Origin: Prevotellaceae bacterium
Lineage (GTDB): Bacteria; Bacteroidota; Bacteroidia; Bacteroidales; UBA932
Reading direction: 5' to 3'
Assembly (NCBI GenBank): GCA_031259225.1
Contig: JAIRLT010000240.1
Location: 1-5,307, forward strand
Length of the DNA: 5,307 nt
In this document: one piece after another, positions 1 through 5,278 of the stretch
How the letters are laid out: each line of letters starts with the position of its first letter
Position numbering within the stretch: position 1 is the stretch's first letter
The notes under the pieces: generated by a model
What the model was told of the DNA's origin: nothing
The model's input: only the letters and a program-made list of their open reading frames with translations
The model's database searches: none
Translations under genes and position numbers: made by a program

Positions 1-527
1 GATTTTCCCGCATTGGGAAACCCGACCAACCCCACATCTGCTAACAGTTTTAGTTCAAAAACAAACCAGTTCTCTTCGCCGGGTTCGCCCGGCTGGGCAT
101 AGCGTGGCGTTTGGTTGGTAGGGGTTTTAAAATAGGCATTCCCCTTGCCGCCGCGTCCGCCGTGTAATAATACTTTTTCTTCGCCGTCCGCTGTTATTTC
201 GACTATTATATCATCCGTTCCGGCGCGTTTGACAATCGTTCCAAGCGGTACGTCAAGAATAATGTCTTTACCGTTGGAGCCGTGACATAATGCGCCGCTT
301 CCCGCACCGCCGGCTTCCGCACGGATATGTTTGCGGTACTTCAAATGGATAAGCGTCCAAAGTTGTTTATTCCCGCGCAGTATAATATGTCCGCCGCGTC
401 CACCGTCGCCGCCGTCGGGTCCCCCCTTGGGTATATATTTTTCCCTGCGCAAGTGCATAGATCCTTTCCCACCCGCACCGGACGCGCAAAACAAACGCAC
501 ATAGTCTATAAAATTGGAAACAGCCAC
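1..527 (-). CDS. obgE: Obg-family GTPase, N-terminal part (runs off left edge)
   Basis: Ribosome-associated GTPase of the Obg/CgtA family, acting in late 50S assembly and stress or growth control (family knowledge). Reading the minus strand from a GTG at 527 gives 175 codons that stay open to the window edge. The glycine-rich Obg fold fills about residues 1-158, with FIDYVRLF at 6-13, REKYIPKGGPDGGDGGRGG at 28-46, VPLGT at 93-97, GGRGGKGN at 123-130 and PRYAQPGEPGE at 141-151. It is followed by LKLLADVGLVGFPNAGK, the start of the G domain, cut within the G1 P-loop. The G2-G5 motifs and the C-terminal domain lie outside. GTG is chosen because it aligns with the usual family start and no in-frame ATG exists between it and the adk stop codon (576-578), which lies upstream in the same frame. 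The gene follows adk after 48 bp with no visible promoter, so it is probably co-transcribed with hpt and adk. Confidence 0.95.
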   Translation of the reverse strand, partial: MAVSNFIDYVRLFCASGAGGKGSMHLRREKYIPKGGPDGGDGGRGGHIILRGNKQLWTLIHLKYRKHIRAEAGGAGSGALCHGSNGKDIILDVPLGTIVKRAGTDDIIVEITADGEEKVLLHGGRGGKGNAYFKTPTNQTPRYAQPGEPGEENWFVFELKLLADVGLVGFPNAGK

Positions 528-532
528 TTTTT

Positions 533-560
533 TGAATTTTGAATTATGAATTATGAATGG
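533..560. repeat. 7-bp tandem repeat, four units, in the adk-obg gap
   Basis: Four consecutive heptamers read on the plus strand as TGAATTT, TGAATTA, TGAATTA and TGAATGG; the last unit is degenerate. They fill most of the 48-bp gap between the adk stop and the obg GTG start, so they lie in the presumed obg translation-initiation region of the mRNA, where they read as TAATTCA-type units. Related A/T heptamers occur between purE and kdsB. The periodicity is directly visible; the role is unknown. Confidence 0.75.
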
Positions 561-575
561 CGGCAAGCGCACTAA

Positions 576-1142
576 TTATCGCTTCACGATTAACAATATT
601 TGCTGCAACGTGTTTTCAGGCGTAAAGCTGCTATCAACCGTATAGTATTTGTTTTGCAGTTTATAATAATCGCCCGTGGTTTTTATTTTTTCATGATAGG
701 TGGCAATACGTTTACGGATGACGCTGATAGTATCATCGGGACGACCTTCAATGGCTGCGCGGTTCAGCATCCGGCGGATAATTTCGTCTTCGCTTACTTC
801 CAAAGCAATCATCATGGTAATAGCTGTTCCTTGCGTCGCCATTATTGCATCCAGTTCTTTCGCTTGTTCCGTTGTACGCGGAAACCCGTCGAAAATAAAA
901 CCATTGCACGGCATAGCCCGTTTTACAAATTCGCGCACCATCGCAATAACCACTTCATCGGGCACCAAATGCCCTTGGGCAATCAACTGCCCGGCTTCTT
1001 TGCCCAGCGCAGAGCCGCGTTCTATTTCCTCGCGCAACATATCACCGGTGGACAGGTGCACTAAATTTTCCTGTTGAGCGACTTTTTTTGCTACCGTGCC
1101 TTTCCCCGCACCCGGGGGACCAAAGAGAACAATATTTAACAT
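576..1142 (-). CDS. adk: Adenylate kinase, short-LID type
   Basis: Cytosolic enzyme catalysing ATP + AMP = 2 ADP. The 188-residue protein starts with the P-loop GPPGAGKGT (residues 8-16). The AMP-binding signature STGDMLR is at 31-37, and the diagnostic adenylate kinase signature FDGFPRT, with its catalytic-site arginine, is at 84-90. The LID region is short: GRPDD at 133-137, followed by the RKR arginine cluster at 143-145. It lacks the four-cysteine zinc LID of long bacterial forms, and the total length fits the short-LID class common in Bacteroidetes. The ATG at 1142 is placed directly before the hydrophobic strand NIVLF that leads into the P-loop, so there is no spare N-terminus. The start lies 18 bp after the hpt stop and no terminator separates them, so the two are very likely one transcript. 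obg follows. No damage is seen. Confidence 0.97.
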   Translation of the reverse strand: MLNIVLFGPPGAGKGTVAKKVAQQENLVHLSTGDMLREEIERGSALGKEAGQLIAQGHLVPDEVVIAMVREFVKRAMPCNGFIFDGFPRTTEQAKELDAIMATQGTAITMMIALEVSEDEIIRRMLNRAAIEGRPDDTISVIRKRIATYHEKIKTTGDYYKLQNKYYTVDSSFTPENTLQQILLIVKR

Positions 1143-1160
1143 AGTGTTTTTTTTAGATAA

Positions 1161-1700
1161 TCAGTTTACGATTTTATAAATGTTGCGGAGGTTACGTCCC
1201 AACTGGTCGTAATCCAACCCGTACCCGACGATGAAATCATTCGGGATCTTCATGCCGGCATAATCAATGGGGATATCTTTATCGTACGCATCCGGTTTCA
1301 GCAGGAAGGTCGCCACTTTGATTTGTTTTGGCTGGTGTTTTTTCAATACCGCTACCAAATCCACCAATGTATGCCCGGTATCCACAATATCTTCCACGAT
1401 AATCACCGTGCGACCGCGGATGTCGGTACTCAAGCCCAAAAGTTCCTGCACTTTTCCTGTGGAAGTAACGCCGCTGTAAGACGCCAGTTTTACAAACGAC
1501 ACTTCGCAATTGAAGTCCATTTGCTTCAGCAAATCCGATGTAAACATGAACGAGCCGTTCAGCACGCTCAAGAAAACGGGAATATACTCGTTTTTCATGT
1601 CCTCGCGGATCTTTTGCGCCACTACTCCTATGGCGGTTTGAATTTGGTCGTGCCGGATAGCAATTTCAAATTCCTTATCGTGCAATTTTACCCGTTTCAT
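1161..1700 (-). CDS. hpt: Hypoxanthine (guanine) phosphoribosyltransferase
   Basis: Purine-salvage enzyme converting hypoxanthine (and usually guanine) plus PRPP to IMP or GMP in the cytosol. The 179-residue protein has the type I phosphoribosyltransferase fold. LNGSFMF at 47-53 matches the PPi-binding loop, SYSG at 74-77 lies in the flexible catalytic loop, and VIIVEDIVDTGHTL at 99-112 is the PRPP-binding signature with the paired acidic residues E103 and D104. The base-binding part contains K135 (LLKPDAY), F156 and the late aspartate D163 in VGYGLDYD, the usual HGPRT pattern. Length matches bacterial Hpt (about 175-185). The ATG at 1700 is the first start after an A/T-rich non-coding gap. 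It is the first gene of the hpt-adk-obg cluster. Whether hypoxanthine or guanine is preferred cannot be read from the sequence. Confidence 0.96.
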   Translation of the reverse strand: MKRVKLHDKEFEIAIRHDQIQTAIGVVAQKIREDMKNEYIPVFLSVLNGSFMFTSDLLKQMDFNCEVSFVKLASYSGVTSTGKVQELLGLSTDIRGRTVIIVEDIVDTGHTLVDLVAVLKKHQPKQIKVATFLLKPDAYDKDIPIDYAGMKIPNDFIVGYGLDYDQLGRNLRNIYKIVN

Positions 1701-1720
1701 GATATTTTTTAATAATAAAT

Positions 1721-1751
1721 TTTAAAAGTGTAAAAATAGTTATTATTTTTG
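1721..1751 (+). promoter_or_regulatory. Candidate purE promoter (Bacteroidetes type)
   Basis: TATTTTTG at 1744-1751 matches the Bacteroidetes -7 box TAnnTTTG in all fixed positions, and TTTA at 1721-1724 is a one-mismatch -33 box exactly 19 bp upstream. Expected transcription start is near 1756-1759, giving a leader of about 45 nt before the purE ATG. Its -33 box lies next to the predicted hpt start region and its spacer contains the hpt -7 box. Confidence 0.6.
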
Positions 1752-1761
1752 TACTACTAAA
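1731..1761 (-). promoter_or_regulatory. Candidate hpt promoter (Bacteroidetes type)
   Basis: Read on the minus strand, TTTA (1761-1758), a 19-bp spacer and TATTTTTA (1738-1731) resemble the Bacteroidetes consensus TTTG-N19-TAnnTTTG, with one mismatch in each box. This would put the transcript start near 1723-1727 and leave a leader of about 25 nt before hpt. It overlaps the purE promoter candidate in opposite orientation. Support is by consensus and position only. Confidence 0.45.
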
Positions 1762-1802
1762 AACTATTTATCAAATCAACCATTAAACACGTAACATAAA
1801 AA

Positions 1803-2315
1803 ATGAAAGCACTTGTCAGTATTATAATGGGCAGCACGTCGGATTTGCCGGTGATGTCGGCTGCGGCAAAATTTTTGAATGATATGCAAATTCCCTTTGA
1901 AATAAATGCGCTTTCGGCGCACCGCGTACCCGAGCTGGTCGTTGATTTTGCCAAGAATTTACATACGCGCGGCGTTAAAGTGGCGATTGCCGGCGCCGGA
2001 GGCGCTGCACATTTGCCCGGTATCATTGCGGCTCTTACGCCTGTTCCCGTCATTGGCGTTCCCATTAAATCCGCCAATTCGATGGACGGGTGGGACAGCG
2101 TGTTGTCCATCCTGCAAATGCCTTCCGGCATTCCTGTGGCTACGGTGGCGCTTGACGGCGCACACAATGCAGGGATTTTGGCGGCGCAAATTTTAGCCAC
2201 CGGCGATGAGGAACTGTTGAAAAAAATCCAACTGTTCAAAAACGGGTTGGCAAAAAAAGTGGCGAAAGCAAATGACGAATTGAAGAACGTGGCGTTTGAA
2301 TACAAGGTTTCATAA
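1803..2315 (+). CDS. purE: N5-carboxyaminoimidazole ribonucleotide mutase
   Basis: De novo purine synthesis enzyme that moves the carboxyl group of N5-CAIR to give CAIR; in bacteria with class I PurE it follows PurK. The 170-residue protein is full length for the family. GSTSDLP at 10-16 is the phosphate/substrate loop, SAHRVPE at 38-44 carries the catalytic-site His40 and Arg41, and AGAGGAAHLPG at 63-73 is the glycine-rich loop with the second conserved His70. SILQMPSGIPVATVALDGAHNAGILAAQIL spans about 102-131 and is typical of class I. The C-terminal lysine-rich helix is present. The ATG at 1803 is used because the first strand and the GSTSD loop follow at once. The gene is divergent from hpt and no purK lies in the window. 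It is followed by a 250-bp gap, so it is probably monocistronic. Confidence 0.96.
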   Translation: MKALVSIIMGSTSDLPVMSAAAKFLNDMQIPFEINALSAHRVPELVVDFAKNLHTRGVKVAIAGAGGAAHLPGIIAALTPVPVIGVPIKSANSMDGWDSVLSILQMPSGIPVATVALDGAHNAGILAAQILATGDEELLKKIQLFKNGLAKKVAKANDELKNVAFEYKVS

Positions 2316-2378
2316 TTTATCCCATCAATTATCTTCCCATCCTTTCCTTTTCCGGTTATTAATTTTCCGCAAACCCCG

Positions 2379-2446
2379 TTAGTGGCGGCATGTTTATAGC
2401 CTTTCAAAGAATTAGAAATTAAAAGTTGTCGCGCCAGCCCCACTAA
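2379..2446. repeat. Imperfect inverted repeat with long loop
   Basis: The left arm TTAGTGGcGGC (2379-2389) pairs with the right arm GCCCCACTAA (2437-2446): ten base pairs with one unpaired C, enclosing 47 nt. It forms the GC-richer core of an otherwise A/T-rich gap, and no U-tract follows it. The pairing is direct; whether it folds or matters is not known. Confidence 0.45.
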
Positions 2447-2527
2447 GCGCTAACCATTATTTTCAATTTTCAATATTCAAGCTCTGACTACGTAAATTCC
2501 TGCTTCTTAATTCCTAATTTTTAATTC
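2409..2527. repeat. Heptamer A/T repeats in inverted orientation
   Basis: Left tract: GAATTAG AAATTAA (2409-2422). Right tract: TTAATTC CTAATTT TTAATTC (2507-2527). AGAATTAGAAATTA (2408-2421) is the reverse complement of 2515-2528 with one mismatch in 14. Between them sits a third tract in another phase and sequence, TTTTCAA TTTTCAA TATTCAA (2460-2480). The 7-bp period is the same as in the adk-obg gap. Confidence 0.6.
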
Positions 2528-2535
2528 TTTTTTTA

Positions 2536-2543
2536 TACCTTTG
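2536..2543 (+). promoter_or_regulatory. Candidate kdsB -7 promoter box
   Basis: TACCTTTG fits the Bacteroidetes -7 consensus TAnnTTTG at all fixed positions. No TTTG-like -33 box is found 18-21 bp upstream, where the heptamer repeats lie instead. Transcription would start near 2548-2551 and leave a short leader of about 15-18 nt before the ATG at 2566. Confidence 0.5.
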
Positions 2544-2565
2544 TGAAAATTTACAGCCAATAAAG

Positions 2566-3315
2566 ATGCAAATTCTTGGTATCATTCCTGCGCGTTATGC
2601 TTCTACCCGTTTCCCCGGCAAACCGTTAGCGGACATTGGCGGGAAGACGATGATCCAACGCGTATATGAACAGGCGCAACAAGCGTTGCCGCTGGTGTAT
2701 GTGGCAACGGACGACAAGCGTATTGCTGCTGCTGTGGAAGCATTTGAAGGCAATGTAATAATGACGTCGGCTACGCTCCGCAGCGGCACTGACCGTTGCG
2801 CCGAAGCGGCGGCAAAAATCCGTCTGGACAGGAATACCAATTTTGAAATCATTATAAACATACAGGGCGATGAACCGTTTATTGCGCCGGAACAGTTGCA
2901 ACAATTGACCAGGTGCATCTCCTCGCCCGATACGCAAATTGCCACGCTCGTGAAGCATTTTGCACCGGGCGAAGACATTTTCCATCCCAATACGCCCAAA
3001 GTCGTACTGAATGCTGATAGCGAAGCGATTTATTTCAGCCGTTCGGCAATTCCCTACGTGCGTAATGCGCCCCGGGACGACTGGAGCCGGCAAGCTCCCT
3101 TTTACAAACATGTAGGGCTGTATGCTTATCGCACGGCGGTGTTGATGCAATTGGCACAGTTACAGCCGTCGACATTGGAATTGGCGGAAAATTTAGAACA
3201 GTTGCGCTGGATAGAGAACGGCTTCCGGATAAAAGTAGCCATAACCGAATTCCCTACCTATGCAGTGGACACCCCCGAAGATTTACAACGGCTACAGGCA
3301 TTGCACCTTTATTAA
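2566..3315 (+). CDS. kdsB: 3-deoxy-manno-octulosonate cytidylyltransferase (CMP-KDO synthetase)
   Basis: Cytosolic enzyme of LPS synthesis: CTP + KDO gives CMP-KDO + PPi, the donor for KDO transfer to lipid A. The 249-residue length is normal. IPARYASTRFPGKPL at 7-21 is the nucleotide-binding signature. ATDD at 47-50, SGTDRCAE at 73-80 and NIQGDEPFI at 98-106 (metal-binding Asp102) are family motifs. Also present are YFSRSAIPY at 156-164, HVGLYAYR at 182-189, the LEQLRWIENGF stretch at 210-220 and VDTPEDL at 234-240. The ATG at 2566 lies directly before the first strand and 22 bp after a -7 box. Presence of this gene indicates a Gram-negative outer membrane with KDO in its LPS. It stands apart from purE (250 bp) and from the lipoprotein gene (137 bp), so it appears to be a single-gene unit. 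No other KDO gene is in the window. Confidence 0.97.
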   Translation: MQILGIIPARYASTRFPGKPLADIGGKTMIQRVYEQAQQALPLVYVATDDKRIAAAVEAFEGNVIMTSATLRSGTDRCAEAAAKIRLDRNTNFEIIINIQGDEPFIAPEQLQQLTRCISSPDTQIATLVKHFAPGEDIFHPNTPKVVLNADSEAIYFSRSAIPYVRNAPRDDWSRQAPFYKHVGLYAYRTAVLMQLAQLQPSTLELAENLEQLRWIENGFRIKVAITEFPTYAVDTPEDLQRLQALHLY

Positions 3316-3330
3316 GAAATGCGCGGGAAA

Positions 3331-3348
3331 TATTTTTTTAAAAAAATA
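3331..3348. repeat. Perfect A/T palindrome after kdsB
   Basis: An 18-nt self-complementary run (TA, seven T, seven A, TA) lies 15 bp after the kdsB stop and 10 bp before the -33 box of the next promoter. It has no GC stem, so it is a weak terminator at best. Its position also fits an A/T-rich upstream promoter (UP-like) or DNA-bending tract. Confidence 0.5.
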
Positions 3349-3358
3349 AACTAAATAG

Positions 3359-3389
3359 CTTGTGGTTTCAAAAAAAATGTTTATCTTTG
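3359..3389 (+). promoter_or_regulatory. Promoter of the lipoprotein gene
   Basis: CTTG (3359-3362), a 19-bp spacer and TATCTTTG (3382-3389) match the Bacteroidetes -33/-7 pattern, with a perfect -7 box and one mismatch in -33. The expected start is near 3394-3397, giving a leader of about 57 nt. The leader is very A-rich before the ATG at 3453 and has no Shine-Dalgarno sequence, the usual form for well-expressed genes of this phylum. Confidence 0.75.
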
Positions 3390-3452
3390 CAATCACGAAA
3401 TATTGTGTTAAACGAAAAAACTCTAAAGTATTAAAATTTAAAAATAAAAATC

Positions 3453-5120
3453 ATGAAAAAAGTTTCTTTTAACCTACTGACAGTAGTAAGTATTGGCTTA
3501 TTGGTATCTGCTTGCTCTAACCCAAGTAAGATGATTGATGCTGCCGACCAAGTGCAAAAAAGTTGCGACCCGCAAGTATTGGAAGCAAAAGCGGATGTTA
3601 TTGACGCCCGTTATACGCTTACATTTCCCGCTAAATATTTCCACAAGAAAGCCGTATTGGAAGTTATTCCCGTGCTGGTTTATGAAGGTGGCGAAGAAGT
3701 AGGCGCATCCAAATGGTTGCAAGGTGAAGGCGTATCCAGCAATTATACGACCATTCCACAAACAGGAGGCAGCGCTTCGCAAGCTGTGCAATTTAAGTAC
3801 AAAGAAGGCATGCAATCGGCGCATCTGGATTTGCGTGTAAAATTGCATTACAAAAACAAAGCAACTGATTTCCCGTCGCCGTTCAAATTAGCCGACGGAA
3901 CGATTATCACTTATAAATTAGTGGACACAGACGGCGTGCCGGTGCTTGCCCCCAACGCTTACCAGCCAACCTATACCGAAACGCAAGAAGCGCAAATCAA
4001 ATACCAGATCCAAAGTGCAGCCGTTCGTTCATCGGAACTGTCAAAAGCCGACATAAAAGCTTTGAAAACATTTTTGGAAGAAGCCAACAAAAACGAACGG
4101 AAACAAATTGCAGGAACCAACATTGTAGCTTATGCGTCGCCCGACGGACCGGAACAATTGAACACAAAATTATCGTCTGACCGCAGCAAAACCGCCAAAT
4201 CGGCATTGGACAATGCAACAAGGAAGATAAAAAATAAAGGCGCTGTAAACCTGTCCACAATTTCCGAAGACTGGGATGGTTTTAGCGAATTAGTCGCCGC
4301 GTCAACTATTCAGGACAAAGATTTAATCCTGCGCGTGCTTTCCATGTACAACGACCCGGTAGTTCGCGAACGTGAAATTAAAAACATGTCGAAAGTTTAC
4401 CAGGTATTGGCAGATAAAGTATTGCCTGAATTACGCCGCGCTTCGTTGGTTGCCAATGTTACCGTACAAAATTATACCGATCAGGAATTGTCCGATTTTG
4501 TGGCGCAAAATAATGTAGAAGGATTAGACGTGGAAGCGTTGTTACATGCCGCTACGCTTGTTGACGACAATGCTACAAAAGTAAGTTTGTACGAAAAAGC
4601 CGGTGAAAAATTCGGCGACTGGCGCGCTTACAATAATTTGGCGTATGTTCGTTTGGCGGAAGGTAAATTAGCAGATGCAAAAGCAGCATTGGCTAAAGTT
4701 ACCACTGCAAATGACATAGTGAAAAACAACAATGGCGTAGTTGCCTTGCGCGAAGGACGTATCGACGATGCCGAAAAATTATTTACTGAAGCCGGAAAGC
4801 TTCCTGCCGCTACGCAAAATACGGCAGTTATCGCTATCCTCAAGGGCAATTATCCCGACGCCGTTAGCAAACTGGCGTCGAGCAACACTTTCAATGCAGC
4901 TTTAGCAAATGTGTTGGTGCAAAATTACAGTAAAGCATCCGACATCCTGAAAAACGTAACCACCGCAAAAGCGTCTTACCTGAAGGCAGTGATTGCCGCC
5001 CGCAACGGTAACGGCTCGCAAGTAGCTTCCGAACTTAAAGATGCGTATGCAAAAGACGCTTCGCTGAAAGCGCGGGCGCAAAAAGATATTGAATTTGCCA
5101 AATTCCAAAGCAATATCTAA
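3453..5120 (+). CDS. Envelope lipoprotein with OmpA-like segment and TPR-like repeats
   Basis: Exact function is not recognised. The 555-residue protein opens with a lipoprotein signal: KK at 2-3, a hydrophobic stretch at 8-20 and the lipobox VSAC with Cys21. The residues after Cys (SNPSK) lack the acidic surface-export signal described for Bacteroidetes, so a periplasm-facing anchor is more likely. About 40-165 is probably a beta-rich domain (alternating strands, no catalytic motif seen). About 222-336 resembles the Bacteroidetes OmpA-like variant: IVAYASPDG at 224-232, then N237, LSSDR at 240-244, EDWDGF at 272-277, and PELRRASLVANV at 325-336. From about 360 to 550 there are helical-hairpin units of TPR type, for example YNNLAYVRLAEGKLADAKAA (393-412), NGVVALREGRIDDAEKLF (427-444) and AVIAILKGNYPDAVSKL (458-474). 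It has its own promoter and terminator. A role in peptidoglycan-linked envelope structure is an inference. Confidence 0.85.
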   Translation: MKKVSFNLLTVVSIGLLVSACSNPSKMIDAADQVQKSCDPQVLEAKADVIDARYTLTFPAKYFHKKAVLEVIPVLVYEGGEEVGASKWLQGEGVSSNYTTIPQTGGSASQAVQFKYKEGMQSAHLDLRVKLHYKNKATDFPSPFKLADGTIITYKLVDTDGVPVLAPNAYQPTYTETQEAQIKYQIQSAAVRSSELSKADIKALKTFLEEANKNERKQIAGTNIVAYASPDGPEQLNTKLSSDRSKTAKSALDNATRKIKNKGAVNLSTISEDWDGFSELVAASTIQDKDLILRVLSMYNDPVVREREIKNMSKVYQVLADKVLPELRRASLVANVTVQNYTDQELSDFVAQNNVEGLDVEALLHAATLVDDNATKVSLYEKAGEKFGDWRAYNNLAYVRLAEGKLADAKAALAKVTTANDIVKNNNGVVALREGRIDDAEKLFTEAGKLPAATQNTAVIAILKGNYPDAVSKLASSNTFNAALANVLVQNYSKASDILKNVTTAKASYLKAVIAARNGNGSQVASELKDAYAKDASLKARAQKDIEFAKFQSNI

Positions 5121-5141
5121 CCAAACGTTTTAAAGTATAAT

Positions 5142-5174
5142 AAAAAGAGGCTGTCCACCGGACAGCCTCTTTTT
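5142..5174 (+). terminator. Intrinsic terminator after the lipoprotein gene
   Basis: A perfect 15-bp stem (AAAAAGAGGCTGTCC at 5142-5156 with its complement at 5160-5174) closes on a 3-nt ACC loop. The stem can extend by three more A/T pairs to 5139-5177. The GC-rich upper stem and the T-tract at 5170-5174 give a classical Rho-independent terminator 21 bp after the stop codon. The A-tract on the left means it would also work on the opposite strand. Confidence 0.92.
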
Positions 5175-5197
5175 ATTGCAATAAATGCAAAATAAAA

Positions 5198-5228
5198 TTT
5201 GCAGTTAAAAAATATTGTTATATATTTG
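5198..5228 (+). promoter_or_regulatory. Strong promoter reading out of the right edge
   Basis: TTTG (5198-5201), exactly 19 bp, and TATATTTG (5221-5228) match the Bacteroidetes -33/-7 consensus in every fixed position, the best match in the window. Transcription would begin near 5233-5236, after the terminator, and the transcript continues past 5307 with no long coding frame yet. The nine-base direct repeat ATTTGCAGT (5197-5205 and 5224-5232) contains both TTTG boxes. Confidence 0.75.
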
Positions 5229-5260
5229 CAGTATTAGTTACGTTCTTTATTTGATGACAA

Positions 5261-5278
5261 AGCCAAAATAGTTTGGCT
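5261..5278 (+). other. Leader hairpin downstream of the right-edge promoter
   Basis: AGCCAAA (5261-5267) and TTTGGCT (5272-5278) form a perfect 7-bp stem with an ATAG loop, about 25 nt after the predicted transcript start. No U-tract follows (ATTATTCTAAG), so it is not a typical terminator. It could be a 5' UTR structure of the downstream gene. No known riboswitch or RNA family is recognised. Confidence 0.4.

Larger units (their letters stand above)
2316..2565. other. Intergenic region purE-kdsB (250 bp), no gene seen
   Basis: No convincing gene or classical GC-stem/U-tract terminator is seen. The region holds a pyrimidine-rich stretch after purE (about 2322-2358), then an imperfect inverted repeat (TTAGTGGcGGC at 2379-2389 with GCCCCACTAA at 2437-2446, one bulged base). 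It also has heptamer-type A/T repeats at 2409-2422, 2460-2480 and 2507-2527, and the kdsB -7 box at 2536-2543. An open frame on the minus strand crosses part of it but is the shadow of purE. It may be a decayed or repeated intergenic element. Confidence 0.6.

Noticed and set aside
327..542. Small plus-strand frame of 71 codons opposite the obg N-terminus
   Set aside because: It is the antisense shadow of the glycine-rich Obg domain, which matches the family throughout on the other strand.
1143..1160. Separate promoter for adk in the hpt-adk gap
   Set aside because: Only 18 bp separate the genes and no TAnnTTTG box is present on the minus strand there; co-transcription from hpt explains it.
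1757..2443. Long open frame on the minus strand covering all of purE and part of the following gap
   Set aside because: It is antisense to a clear, full-length purE. Its composition (runs of A, T, S, F, N) is what the reverse complement of purE gives, and it has no recognisable domain. Only its first roughly 40 codons lie outside purE.
2316..2565. CRISPR-like array in the repeat-containing gap
   Set aside because: The repeats are 7 bp, adjacent and degenerate, without unique spacers of uniform length, and no cas gene is nearby.
2595..3150. Minus-strand frames inside kdsB
   Set aside because: They overlap a complete kdsB with all family motifs; the frames show no domain and no promoter or plausible start context.
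3331..3348. A/T palindrome as an intrinsic terminator of kdsB
   Set aside because: There is no GC base pair in the stem, so the hairpin would be too weak for a standard Rho-independent terminator. Kept only as a palindrome.
5253..5270. Five-codon frame MTKPK as a leader peptide gene
   Set aside because: It is too short to distinguish from chance, and no codon bias towards one amino acid that would suggest attenuation is seen. Mentioned only as part of the leader.
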